64,000 bases of DNA from Macrostomum hystrix (Eukaryota; Platyhelminthes; Macrostomidae): assembly GCA_950097015.1 (NCBI GenBank), contig CATNEN010000003.1, positions 13,311,001 to 13,375,000 of the forward strand, written 5' to 3'. The number at the start of each line of letters is the position of its first letter. The first letter of the stretch is position 1. A model generated the notes under the pieces. It did not search any database. It saw only the letters and a list, made by a program, of their open reading frames with translations, and was not told the DNA's origin. Shown here piece after piece: positions 1 to 11,900 of the stretch. A program made the translations under genes and the position numbers.

Positions 1-779
1 AGTGACATTGGAGAGGAAAAAGAGCAAAGAAGAAGTCAAACCCAAACCGGATCAACAGAAGAACAGTTGGACAGAAGTCGAAGAAATGGGTCGGCTTTTT
101 TTACATCCCCTCCACTCCCACTGTCTTTCTCCCTGTAACATCCCATCCCTTCTCAAATCCCTAATCCCCAAGGCCTCCTCCGCCCGCGTCGCGCATCCTC
201 ACCCCTGCGCCCTCTCGTCTCCAACTCGTCTATCTGTCCTGTCGGGATTGTGTGTAGATGGTTACTGCTACTTTAGGCCTATAAGCCTGTCTTGTTCAAT
301 TCGGCCAACCAGTGTTGCCACCTTGGCTTCCCTTTGCATGCTTCGACCTTAATCCCTTTGAAAAGCTTGGGCTGAAATCTGTTTCTTATTCTTAATCAGT
401 TCTAATCATTTGTATTGCTTCTTTATAATAAAAAGAGAAATCATGTCGAAAACCTATTTGCAACTTGTTGGGTAAGTTAGATTCATGTGCGCATGTATTA
501 ACATGTATTAGAAGTTAGCTCGTCATTTGCACCTTTGGCTAGCCTGTGTGTCGCGTGTGTGTTTATGTATGCGTTGGGAGCATTTCCTTGCCGCGTGCTC
601 AAATTTCCATTAGGCTGACTGTTTAGCTAACACACTCGGCAACCATGTCTCTCTCTGTGTGTGTGCTATGCGGGGCTAGATTGAAAGGAAATCAAAGGAG
701 ACAATCCGTCAGTGTTTGGACCTTGATTAGCATTAACTTGACTGAGTATTAAGATTATAAGAATTATGGTAGTTATTGA
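1..779. other. Left edge, no gene supported
   Basis: An open frame runs on the plus strand from the window edge to about 352, beginning in a lysine/glutamate-rich stretch. A second plus frame is also open for about 130 bases. Neither resembles a family I know, and no clear splice site decides between them. It could be the last coding exon of an upstream gene. The remainder is unique, AT-leaning sequence with a short GT-rich run near 650-665. Confidence 0.3.
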
Positions 780-1512
780 GTGACGGAGGGTAGAGTGGTA
801 GAGTTTGTGAGGGTAGAGTGGTAGAGTTTATGGGGGTAGGGGTAGAGTTTATGAGGGGTAGGGTGGTAGAGTTTATGAGGGGTAGGGTGGTAGAGTTTAT
901 GAGGGGTAGGGTGGTAGAGTTTATGAGGGGTAGGGTGGTAGAGTTTATGAGGGGTAGGGTGGTAGAGTTTATGAGGGGTAGGGTGGTAGAGTTTATGAGG
1001 GGTAGGGTGGTAGAGTTTATGAGGGGTAGGGTGGTAGAGTTTATGAGGGGTAGGGTGGTAGAGTTTATGAGGGGTAGGGTGGTAGAGTTTATGAGGGGTA
1101 GGGTGGTAGAGTTTATGAGGGGTAGGGTGGTAGAGTTTATGAGGGGTAGGGTGGTAGAGTTTATGAGGGGTAGGGTGGTAGAGTTTATGAGGGGTAGGGT
1201 GGTAGAGTTTATGAGGGGTAGGGTGGTAGAGTTTATGAGGGGTAGGGTGGTAGAGTTTATGAGGGGTAGGGTGGTAGAGTTTATGAGGGGTAGGGTGGTA
1301 GAGTTTATGAGGGGTAGGGTGGTAGAGTTTATGAGGGGTAGGGTGGTAGAGTTTATGAGGGGTAGGGTGGTAGAGTTTATGAGGGGTAGGGTGGTAGAGT
1401 TTATGAGGGGTAGGGTGGTAGAGTTTATGAGGGGTAGGGTGGTAGAGTTTATGAGGGGTAGGGTGGTAGAGTTTATGAGGCCAAGAGTGGTAGAGTTTAA
1501 TGAGGGGTAGAT
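780..1512. repeat. 24-bp minisatellite, about 30 copies
   Basis: Near-identical 24-bp units built around TAGAGTTTATGAGGGGTAGG. The period is a multiple of three and the unit lacks stops in several frames, so open frames of 230-278 codons exist on both strands. They translate only the repeat. The array lies about 150 bp upstream of the KLHL first coding exon. Confidence 0.95.
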
Positions 1513-1660
1513 TAGTCTAGTTTTTTCGGGCAGGCGTGGAGTGGTAGTGTTTAGCATGGTTGATTGCACAGATATGTCAGATTTTGTATACCAAAGTCAC
1601 TAGCCAACTGCCAAATAAGGCTTATTAAGAAAGTGACCAACAAGTTGGTTTCGTTTATAA

Positions 1661-1809
1661 ATGCATGGCCTCTCTAAATTTTCCTGTCGCAGCTACCTGT
1701 CACTGGCTGCCAACCATTCGGCTAGCCGCAGTTTACCAGCTAGCAATGCAACAGCAGCAGCAGCAGTCGTTGTGGAAAGCCAGCGCTCTTTGCCTCAGCC
1801 TCTACAGTT

Positions 1810-1848
<39 letters not shown>

Positions 1849-4800
1849 GCCAGCCAGTGTGTCGATTCCTTCAGCTGATCACCAACAGCCGCCAATCGGG
1901 CGGCCAGAAATGCTTGACAGCGGCCAAACTGATCGAGTACTGACCGCGACTAATCAAGGATCAGATAGCGACTGTGGGTCGGCTATTGTCGATTTAGTGA
2001 CCGATGTTGATCATCCGGATCGATTGTTGAGGTAAATAAGACTGAGTGATTCTGCTTATGCTCTTTGTTAATGCCAATTTCGATTACCTGACTTCACTGT
2101 AGGTTCATCCCTGACCCACTGTGACCCACGTAGATTCACCCCTGACCCACTGTAACCCAGGCAGGTTTACACTGACCTATTGTGACCCAGGTAGGTTTAC
2201 ACTGACCTATTGTGACCCAGGTAGGTTTAGCCTGACCCATTGTGACCCAGGTAGGTTTAGCCTGACCCATTGTGACCCGGGTAGGTTCATCCCTGACCCG
2301 TTGGGACCCGGGTAGGTTCATCCCTGACCCATTGTGACCAAGGTAAGTTTATTCCTGACCCATTCGGACCCAAATTGTAAATTTGCAGTACCCTGACCAA
2401 AGTTGCATCACCCTGACCAAAGTTGCATCACCCTGACCAAAGTTGCATCACCCTGACCAAAGTTGCATCACCCTGACCAAAGTTGCATCACCCTGACTAA
2501 AGTTGCATCACCCTGACCAAAGTTGCATCACCCTGACCAAAGTTGCATCACCCTGACCAAAGTTGCATCACCCTGACCAAAGTTGCATCACCCTGACCAA
2601 AGTTGCATCACCCTGACCAAAGTTGCATCACCCTGACCAAAGTTGCATCACCCTGACCAAAGTTGCATCACCCTGACCAAAGTTGCATCACCCTGACCAA
2701 AGTTGCATCACCCTGACCAAAGTTGCATCACCCTGACCAAAGTTGCATCACCCTGACCAAAGTTCCATCACCCTGACCAAAGTTGCATCACCCTGATCAC
2801 TAACACTGTGCAGACAAATGGCCGCCTGCTGGTCAGAAGAAGCCCTCACTGACGTCACTCTGATCGCATTCGCCTCTGGCGACAATAGCATCGGCGAAGT
2901 GGCGACCTCCGCCCAGGCCGATGGCAGCAGCTGCGGCGGCGGTGGCGACTGCCTTCGCATTCCGGCTCACAAGCTGGTGCTAAGCGCAGGTTCGGACTAT
3001 TTCCGGGCCATGTTCCAGGGCCGCATGAGCGAAGCCGCCGCCTCTGAGGTGGCCCTGCACGATGTCGAACCAGAGGCTCTGCGACAGTGCGTCAGCTTCC
3101 TCTATACGGGTGCGCTTCCGATACTGCTGGCTATCTACCTGTCCTCACTAGCTATCTACCTGTCCTCTCTTGCTGTCTGCCTGTCCTCTATTGTTATCTA
3201 CCTGTCCTCTATTGTTATCTACCTGTCCTCACTAGCTATCTACCTGTCCTCTCTTGCTGTCTGCCTGTCCTCTATTGTTATCTACCTGTCCTCTATTGCT
3301 ATCTACCTGTCCTCACTAGCTATCTACCTGTCCTCTCTTGCTGTCTGCCTGTCCTCTATTGTTATCTACCTGTCCTCTATTGTTATCTACCTGTCCTCAC
3401 TAGCTATCTACCTGTCCTCTCTTGCTGTCTGCCTGTCCTCTATTGTTATCTACCTGTCCTCACTAGCTATCTACCTGTCCTCTCTTGCTGTCTGCCTGTC
3501 CTCTATTGTTATCTACCTGTCCTCTATTGTTATCTACCTGTCCTCACTAGCTATCTACCTGTCCTCTCTTGCTGTCTGCCTGTCCTCTATTGTTATCTAC
3601 CTGTCCTCACTAGTTATCTACCTGTCCTCTCTATCTACCTGTCCTTTCTTGCTATCTACCTGTCCTCTGTTGCCATCTACCTGTCCTCTATTGCTATCTA
3701 CCTGTCCTCTGTTGCTATCTACCTGTCCTCTCTTGCTATCTACCTGTCCTCTCTAGCTATCTATCTGTCCTTTCTAGCTATCTACCTGTCCTCTCTAGCT
3801 ATCTATCTGTCCTCTCTAGCTATCTACCTGTCCTCTATCTTTCTACCTGTTTTCATTATTTTCGAAACTGTCTTCTTTATGTCTCTATCTATCTTATCTG
3901 TCCATATGCCTGTCCTATCTATGTCTGTCTGTCTCTCTGGCAGTATTTTTATCACTTGCATCTTTTATACATATAGGAGCTAATTTTCTATCCACAGTCA
4001 CTAACAGTTTTTTGCCATGCTGAATCTAAAGCACCATATACAGTCGATACATTCCGTATCAGCCTTCCATAAACTTTTTCAGGCAGTCTTCAGCTAGGCC
4101 AGGACAATGTGGAATCGCTACTGTCAGCGGCTTGCCTACTGCAGATCAAACCAATCATTGATGCCGCTTCTCACTATTTGGCTAAACAGTTGCACTCTTC
4201 AAACTGTTTAGGCATTGGACAATTTGCTAGCCTTAGAAATTGTGCCAAACTACACGCCGACGCAATGAACTACGCATTGGCTAATTTTCAATCGGTATTA
4301 ATGCATCAAGAATTCTTAGCTTTATCACCCGATGAACTATTATCATTGATCAGTTCCGATCAACTCAGAGTATCAAATGAGTCCATTGTATTCGAAGCCA
4401 TTGTCAAATGGTCGGAATCAGATGTATTGCAGAGGCGACAAGAATTTCCTAGAATATTATCAGCTGTTCGCCTGTGCCAACTGAAAGCAGACTATCTGGC
4501 TAGCAGGGTGGAATGTCACCCTCTTGTTGGCGACAGTGCTAATTGTCTTCGCCAAATTCTGCAAGCCTATAGGCATAGAAATCTGCCGGGAACTGAACTG
4601 CAGTTGAGACACGTCTGTCCTAGACCAAGATTATCTACAGTGGGGAGGTTCTTGCTGCTTGGCGGTGTGGCCGAGGCACCGATGACTGAAATCTTGGCCT
4701 ACGATCCGTACACTGACGAATGGCGGCCTTGCGGGCATCTAGATAGTCCCCGGCTGCAATTTGGTGTAGCCTGCCTGCCGGACAATCGCATTGTTGTTGT

Positions 4801-5895
4801 CGGCGGTCGGGACGGTTTGAAGACTAGCAGTTCGGTGATTTGCGCCGATCTAAGCGGCATTGACGGCAACGGACCGCCTGTAGCTTGGACTAGTCTGCAG
4901 AGCATGAACACTCACAGACACGGCCTTGGAGTTGGCATCCTGTCAGGTGTTGTATACGCTGTCGGCGGTCACGACGGTTGGTCCTATTTGAACACGGTTG
5001 AACGATGGGATATTGGGGCTAAATCTTGGTCCTATGTTAGCCCAATGTCGCTGCCTAGATCCACAGTTGGTGTTGCCGCATTGCACGGTAGATTATATGC
5101 TGTTGGCGGACGAGACGGGTCTTCGTGTTTGAAAACTGTGAGTTGGATTTTTAGTTTTGGGATCATTTTTTTATCATTATTCATTTTTTTTAGTTCTAGA
5201 AATCCCATTAGTTCTAGAAGTCACATTAGTTCTAGAAATCCCATTAGTTCTAGAAATCCCATTAGTTCTAGAAATCCCATTAGTTCTAGAAGTCACATTA
5301 GTTCTAGAAATCCCATTAGTTCTAGAAATCCCAGAAATCCCATCGATTCTGGAAAGCTAAATTTTTTTCATTCAAAAAAATCCAAAATAGCATAAATTCT
5401 AAAAATCCCAATCATTTATGGGATTTCTAAAATGCTAAAATTTGGTTTATCCCTTGCAAAAAATCCCATTATCTGTCTTCCCCAAAGGTTGAGAGCTTCG
5501 ACCCGCACAGCCAGCGCTGGTCCCTCTGCGCTCCCCTACTCAAGCGTCGAGGCGGCGCCGGCGTCGCCACTCTAGGCGATCACATCTACGCCGCCGGCGG
5601 ACACGACGCCCCGAGTTCGAATCCCAACGCCAGGCGATTCGCCTGCGTCGAGCGCTACGACCCCCTGACAGACCAGTGGACTCTGCTGGCCTCGCTGAGC
5701 TCGCCAAGAGAAGCTGCCGCCGTAGGCGCTCTCGGCAGCCTGCTGGTTGTCTGCGGCGGCTACGACGGCTCGAACCATTGCGACAGCGTCGATCTGTACG
5801 ACCCGACAACTGATCGATGGAGTCGCGGCGCTCGCCTGCCTAACGGCCGGGCCGGAGCTGCCGCTGTGGCTTTCTTGTCGGCGTCTAACCAGTAA
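1661..5895 (+). CDS. KLHL5-like: Kelch-like protein of the KLHL1/4/5 clade (BTB-BACK-Kelch), four coding exons
   Basis: Likely substrate adaptor for a cullin-3 ubiquitin ligase, possibly actin-associated as known for this clade. Exons: 1661-2031, 2814-3109, 4083-5137, 5488-5895; all junctions are GT-AG and phases match (2, 1, 0), giving about 709 aa (human KLHL5 is about 750). Exon 1 is a low-complexity N terminus with Ala runs from GCA repeats. Exon 2 is the BTB domain (DVTL, IPAHKLVLSA, SDYFRAMF). Exon 3 holds BACK (KQLHSSNCLGIGQFA) and Kelch blades including GRDGLKT, STHRHGLGV-like and GGHDGWSYLNTVERWD. Exon 4 holds the last blades (LCAPLLKRRGGAGVAT, GGHDAPSSN, VERYDPLTDQW). The order and wording of the blades match KLHL1/4/5 specifically. 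Odd: the BTB domain carries a roughly 25-residue Gly/Ser insertion after DVTL. The exon 1 link is by splice phase only; ATG 2818 is a fallback start. Confidence 0.9.
2105..2372. repeat. About 30-bp minisatellite in KLHL intron 1
   Basis: About nine diverged units containing GTGACCCAGGTAGGTTTA. Each unit carries a CAG-GTAGG string that resembles a splice junction. The array occupies the 5' part of the first intron. Confidence 0.9.
2388..2797. repeat. 20-bp minisatellite in KLHL intron 1
   Basis: About 20 almost perfect copies of CCCTGACCAAAGTTGCATCA, ending 16 bp before the intron acceptor at 2813. The very low divergence suggests recent expansion or homogenisation. Confidence 0.97.
3124..3838. 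repeat. 21-bp composite minisatellite in KLHL intron 2
   Basis: Units based on TATCTACCTGTCCTCTATTG, with variants (CTAGC, TTGCTG) arranged in a repeating higher-order pattern. The array starts 14 bp after the intron donor at 3110. It is read open in two plus frames (to 3756 and 3983), which are artefacts. Confidence 0.95.
5193..5345. repeat. 18-19-bp repeat in KLHL intron 3
   Basis: About eight copies of a unit around TAGTTCTAGAAATCCCAT within the 350-bp intron between exons 3 and 4 of the KLHL gene. Confidence 0.9.
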
Positions 5896-5944
5896 CTGGA
5901 CTTCAGCTGGTGTGCCTCACTCTTGTACAGTAGTTACTTATCGC

Positions 5945-6500
5945 CTGACACTCTGATTAATCATCTGACACAAGTTTTCTATTAGTCTGACAAATTATAG
6001 TCGTCTGACACAATAATTAATCGTCTGACACAAAAATTATAATCGTCTGACACAATAATTATTCGTCTGACACAAAAATAATAATCGTCTGACACACTAA
6101 TTATTCGTCTGACACAGAAATAATAATCGTCTGACACAATAATTATTCGTCTGACACAGAAATAATAATCGTCTGACACAATAATTATTCGTCTGACACA
6201 ATAATTATAATAGTCTGTCTGACACAAGAGTTTTATTAGTCTGACATAAATTATAGTCGTCTGACACATAAATTATAATAGTCTGACACACGATTTCTAA
6301 TCATCTGACACAAGATTTCTAATCATCTGACACACAATTTCTAATCATCTGACACACAATTTCTAATCATCTGACACACAATTTCTAATCATCTGACACA
6401 CAATTTCTAATCATCTGACACAAGATTTCTAATCATCTGACACACAATTTCTAATCATCTGACACACAATTTCTAATCATCTGACACACGATTTCTAACA
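5945..6500. repeat. 20-22-bp minisatellite 3' of KLHL
   Basis: Two related blocks share the core ATCTGACACA/GTCTGACACA. The first (to about 6290) has AT-rich spacers of the AATTATT type; the second has a cleaner 22-bp unit with CACAATTTCTAATC. The array lies in the 3' flank or UTR of the KLHL gene, 50 bp after the stop. Confidence 0.92.
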
Positions 6501-7159
6501 TCTGTCTCTAACTGTTATATTATCCGTCATGCAGTTGATTGGTTATTTGGATCAAATCCTTAAAAGGCACAAAATTGCAAGATTCTGTCTAGTTTTTCTA
6601 GTTTAGTCTGTTTGTGTGTTTAGTCATATTTATTCTGCAGCTGAAGTTGGTTGTAAATAGTTTTAGCTGACGTAAAATATTTATTTTTTTTAATCTTAGC
6701 TGCATCTCATATTCAGAAACTCATAACTCACAAAGTTTCGTTATTTTATTATTTTTTAACAACAGAAGTTGATTTAATGTTTGTAAATTATTTCATTATC
6801 TTAAAATGGACCTAAACTGTAGATCTTTGTTTTTTTACTTGAGTGTTTAATGTGCTCCCAGCTCTTTGTACTCATACCCTGCTGTTTTATTTATAATCCT
6901 TTAAATATTTCAATTTAAAAAATCTAAATTAATTGTTTTCATTTTAATTTTTTTTCCACTATCTAGTTGGTTTCACTTTAGTTTCATAGCGATATTGAAA
7001 TTAGAGATTTATATGAACAGAACAATTAATGATTCTAATAAAAAATTATAACTATTTATCTTGACTTAAATTTATTTTTTCTTGCATTACTGTAAGCCTA
7101 GTGTTTTCCTAATCTCTAATTGATACAATTAACTTCTCAAATTATCCTTATCCCTATCT
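6501..7159. other. AT-rich intergenic sequence
   Basis: No open frame of coding character, no repeat unit and no splice pattern that I can support. Probably the KLHL 3' flank. Confidence 0.5.
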
Positions 7160-7410
7160 TTATGAGATCTCCCGCATATCTCCATGAGATCTCTCCTTTA
7201 TCTCCATGAGATCTCTCCTTTATTCTCCATGAGATCTCTCCTTTATCCTCCATGAGATTTCTCCTTTATCCTCCATGAGATTTCTCCTTTATTCTCCATG
7301 AGATCTCTCCTTTATCCTCCATGAGATCTCTCCTTTATTCTCCATGAGATCTCTCCTTTATCCTCCATGAGATCTCTCCTTTATCCTCCATGAGATCTCT
7401 CCTTTATTGT
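7160..7410. repeat. 23-bp minisatellite
   Basis: About eleven copies of a unit with CCATGAGATCTCTCCTTTAT; AGATCT is present in most copies. Intergenic. Confidence 0.93.
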
Positions 7411-7807
7411 CCATGTGGAATTTCTTTCTTCATTGTGTATTTTTAGGACATTTTAGCCTACAAATGAAAGTGTCGGTAAAAATTTTAAATTATATTAACT
7501 CAATTCATCAATCAGCAATTCAACTAAGATATAACTAACTATATAATTGCGTATTTGTTCTCATAGTGATTAAGGAGGCTGCATATAGCTGTATGTTTGT
7601 AACCTAAAAAATATTTTCTTGCCTTTTTCTGTGTGGTGTGGATGTGGCAGCTGTGGTACTTGTTATACTTGAGAGCCGAGGCTTAGAGAGAAATCATGGA
7701 GAGAGTGATAAAAAATGGATCATTGAATTGCATAGTTACGCAAAATCTTTTTCTAAGTAAGCTTTTACTTGACTGTATTATAAATTATTTATTTCCTTTC
7801 CAATAGT
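7411..7807. other. Intergenic, nothing recognised
   Basis: AT-rich unique sequence without a coding signal or obvious repeat. Confidence 0.4.
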
Positions 7808-8318
7808 AGCTCTGATCGGCCAACTCTCTCACCCCTCTCACTCACCATTCTACTCCTTCCTCTCTTTTGATTGGCCAACTCTCTCACCCCTCTCACTCAC
7901 CATTCTACTCCTTCCTCTCTTTTGATTGGCCAACTCTCTCACCCCTCTCACTTACCATTCTACTCCTTCCTCTCTTTTGATTGGCCAACTCTCTAACCCC
8001 TCTCACTCACCATTCTACTCCTTCCTCTCTTTTGATTGGCCAACTCTCTCACCCCTCTCACTCACCATTCTACTCCTTCCTCTCTTTTGATTGGCCAACT
8101 CTCTCACCCCTCTCACTTACCATTCTACTCCTTCCTCTCTTTTGATTGGCCAACTCTCTAACCCCTCTCACTCACCATTCTACTCCTTCCTCTCTTTTGA
8201 TTGGCCAACTCTCTCACCCCTCTCACTCACCATTCTACTCCTTCCTCTCTTTTAATTGGCCAACTCTCTCACCCCTCTCACTCACCATTCTACTCCTTCC
8301 TCTCTTTTGATTGGCCCG
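7808..8318. repeat. 55-bp minisatellite with a CCAAT box in each unit
   Basis: About nine copies of a 55-bp unit (for example, TGATTGG starts at 7868 and 7923). Nearly every unit starts with TTGATTGGCC, which fits the NF-Y/CCAAT-box core on the reverse strand, followed by a pyrimidine-rich stretch. It ends about 600 bp upstream of the first NSP-like exon, so a regulatory role is possible but unproven. Confidence 0.93.
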
Positions 8319-8335
8319 CCTATCAACCACTATAG

Positions 8336-8668
8336 CAGGGGTCGACAAGCTTTTTAGCAAACGGGCCACGGAGAGAACCTAAAGGACGACAGCGGGCCGC
8401 ATTAACTGTAGGAATTTGAGACAGGGGATAGTTGAGACACAGGATAGATGAGACAGGGGAGAAATGAGAAACTGGATAGACGAGACTGAGAGAGATAGAT
8501 GAGACGGGAGAGATGAGAAAGGGAAGAGATGAGACATGGGATAGACGAGATAGGGGAGGGATGAGACAGAGATGAGAAGAGATAATATGGGAGCCACGGG
8601 AGTGATGAGACAGGGGAGAGATAAGACACAGGACAGATGAGATACGGGAGAGATGAGTCAAGGGAGCA
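8336..8668 (+). mobile_element. hAT-type non-autonomous element, partial copy with internal minisatellite
   Basis: Starts with the terminal motif CAGGGGTCGACAAGC, then about 60 bp shared with the elements at 15257-15609 and 43470-44104 (reverse): TTTTTAGC, CGGGCCACGGAGAGAACC and GACAGCGGGCCGCATT. From about 8405 to 8665 it becomes a GAGACAGGGGAGAGATGA minisatellite. The opposite terminus is missing; a SINE tail fragment follows directly. Confidence 0.75.
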
Positions 8669-8728
8669 GTAGCTGGGTTAATTTAGGGTGGGTGTGGCGT
8701 CCCCACAGTCCATGGACTGAACTATATC
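8669..8728 (+). mobile_element. SINE tail fragment
   Basis: GGGTGGGTGTGGCGTCCCC followed by GTCCATGGACTG. The same block ends the tRNA-derived element at 19760-19935, and a shorter version sits near 49300 and 56090. Confidence 0.6.
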
Positions 8729-8799
8729 TGCAGTTTTGCTTTCGGCAGCACATCTGACCCAATCGGGACTGGTGTAGTTAAATACTAATAATAAAAATT

Positions 8800-8924
8800 T
8801 TAATTATCGTTAGTAGTACGACTAGTACTTTAAGTAGTCCGCATAGTTTATTATAAAAATTTTAATTATCGTTAGTAGTACGACTAGTACTTTAAGTAGT
8901 CCGCATAGTTTATTATAAAATATT
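8800..8924. repeat. 62-bp direct duplication
   Basis: Two almost identical 62-bp units containing TTATCGTTAGTAGTACGACT, immediately 5' of the acceptor at 8930 of the NSP-like gene. Confidence 0.85.
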
Positions 8925-8930
8925 TTCCAG

Positions 8931-11900
8931 ATTATTCCAATCCGCGCGCCTGGCTCTCCGAACCGATGCTGCGCGCGGAGAGTTTCATCGATGTCTGCGA
9001 TTCGGCTTCGTCGAAATCGGCAGACAATGAGCCGTCTAGCATGGCTAGCCGATTACCTGCGCGTAGGGTGCCGTTTGTTAGAATGGTCAGTCGCAGCTGC
9101 GAAGATGTGACCATTGATAGCGGCGTCAATGTCGGAGGAAACACCGCAATTTCGTCAGCATCCGCTACCACTGCTGCTGCTGCTTCTGCTGCTGCTGCTG
9201 CTGCTGCTACGACTTCAACGGCCGTAGATGCCGATGAACGCAAACGGCGAATCGCTCGGGGACTGCGTCGGCATCCGTCTGTTCCCAAGGCAACATCCGG
9301 GCCGAGGGTAAACAATTGACAGCTTTGGTTTGACTGTTTAAAAAACAATCATTTCATAACACCTATTTAGGATCTCGAGCAGTATTATGAAATCTCACCG
9401 AAATCTTAGATGGTCTAACCAAAATCTTATCAAATCTCGTCAAGATCTCATCAAGATCTCACCAAGATCTCACCAAATCTCACCAAGATCTCGCCAAATC
9501 TCATTAAGATCCAATCAAATCTCACCAAATCTCATTAAGATCCAATCAAATCTCATCAAATCTTACCAAGATCTCACCAAATCTCTTTAAGATCTCATCA
9601 AATCTCACCAAATCTCACCATGATCTTATCAAATCTCGGCAAGATCTCACCAAATCTCACCAAGATCTCACCAAATCTCACCAAGATCTCACCAAATTTC
9701 ACCAATATCTCATCAAGATCTCATCAAGATCTCACCAAGATCTCACCAAATCTCACCAAGATCTCATCAAATCTCATCAAGATCTCATCAAATCTCATCC
9801 AGATCTCATCCAGATCTCACTAAAATCTAGCCAAATCTCACCAAGATCTCATCAAATCTCACCAAATCTCACCAAGATCTCACCAAGATCTCATCAAATC
9901 TCATCAAGATCTCACCAAGATCTAGCCAAATCTCACCAAGATCTCATCAAATCTCACCAATATCTCATCAAGATCTCATCAAGATCTCACCAAGATCTCG
10001 CCAAATCTCACTAATATCTCATCAAATCTCATTAAGATGCAATCAAATCTCATTAAATCTCATCAAATATCATCAAATCTCATCAAATCTCATCAAGATC
10101 TCATCAAATCTCATGAAATATAAGCAAGATCTCATCAAGATCTCACCAAGATCTCGTGAAATCTCACCCCAACCAACTCAAACCCGCACGGCCTATCTTG
10201 CAGGTGGTCATCACCAACGCGGCTCTCTACGAAGACGACGGTCGCGACTACACAGATCCGGCCCAGCTGAATGTACTTTACCCCGCTGAACGAGTCGACC
10301 CTGCCATGGCGCCCTACCTGGACATGTCCCGACCAGCAGAATCACTTCTACTCATGACCTCCTCAATGATGGCGTCTTCGGTTGGTCAAATCTACGGCGA
10401 TTTGCCGTCAGCACCTTCTGGAACCTCTTGGCAGCTGGCTAACCAATGGCAGTACGCCATGACTAGGCCAATGCTATTCCCTGAATTGCACAGCTTCCAA
10501 TTCCTTGACTGTCCTATAAAACCTCTAGACGACAATCTTATCGATTTAATTACCGATTTATTGGCTAATCAGACTGCTCAGGATTTAGCTGTGCACCTGT
10601 TCTACTACGATTATGTGTACCTGTTGGAGAACTACGACTGCCAAATATTGCCTGGACTGTATTGCCGATTGCAGACTATTGTGTTTGATGAGGCTGGCGA
10701 ATTAAAAAGATTTCTATTCTTCAGGTGGGTAAAAAATTGCCTATCTGCGTCTATTCATCGGATATGAATGTCTTTTCATAGAATTCTGGTGTCTTTTCAT
10801 AGGATATGGGTGTCTTTTTATAGGATATGGGTGTCTTTTTATAGGATATGGGTGTCTTTTTATAGGATATGGGTGTCTTTTTATAGAATATGGGTGTCTT
10901 TTTATAGGATATGGGTGTCTTTTTATAGGATGTGGGTGTCTTTTTATAGGATATGGGTGTCTTTTTATAGGATATGGGTGTCTTTTTATAGGATGTGGGT
11001 GTCTTTTTATAGGATATGGGTGTCTTTTCATAGGATATGGGTGTCTTTTTATAGGATATGGGTGTCTTTTTATAGGATATGGGTGTCTTTTCATAGGGTA
11101 TGGGTGTCTTTTCATAGGATATGGGTGTCTTTTCATAGGGTATGGGTGTCTTTTCATAGGGTATGGGTGTCTTTTCATAGGGTATGGGTGTCTTTCTCAT
11201 GAATAATTTGTGTCGTTTTCTTGGAATGTGATTCATGTTTTTCGAACGTGTTAGTATTCTCTAATCATATAATTTGGCATGTGGAAATTAAAAGTTCTAC
11301 AATTATAAAAGAAAATATAATCGAAACTAATTTTCCAGGCACAACCTGTTGCGCTGTCTCGTTGCCCTAACAATTTTGTCACGTCGTACAACTAGAGAAC
11401 GCGTTAAACTGCTCGGCCTCTGGATTGAGGTGCTGTTCCTGTTGCGCAACGAATTCAAGGACCTTTTCGCTTATCGATCAGTTATGATGGCCTTGTTGTC
11501 TGATCAGGTTAGTGATCATACTCAATCAACATGTGATTTCACTGAATCACTCACTCAATCCAACAGGTGATCTCACTGAATCACTCACTCAATCCAACAG
11601 GTGATCTCACTGAATCACTCACTCAATCCAACAGGTGATCTCACTGAATCACTCACTCAATCCAACAGGTGATCTCACTGAATCACTCACTCAATCCAAC
11701 AGGTGATCTCACTGAATCACTCACTCACTCACTCACTCAATCCAACAGGTGATCTCACTGAATCACTCACTCTATCCAACAGGTGATCTCACTGAATCAC
11801 TCACTCACTCACTCAATCCAACAGGTGATCTCACTGGATCACTCACTCACTCACTCACTCAAGGCAACAGGTGATCTCACTGAATCACTCACTCAATGCA

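Noticed and set aside
733-1569. 278-codon minus and 230-codon plus frames of perfect octapeptide repeats
   Set aside because: Both strands of one 24-bp minisatellite; not a repeat-protein gene because mirror frames are equally open and no flanking domain exists.
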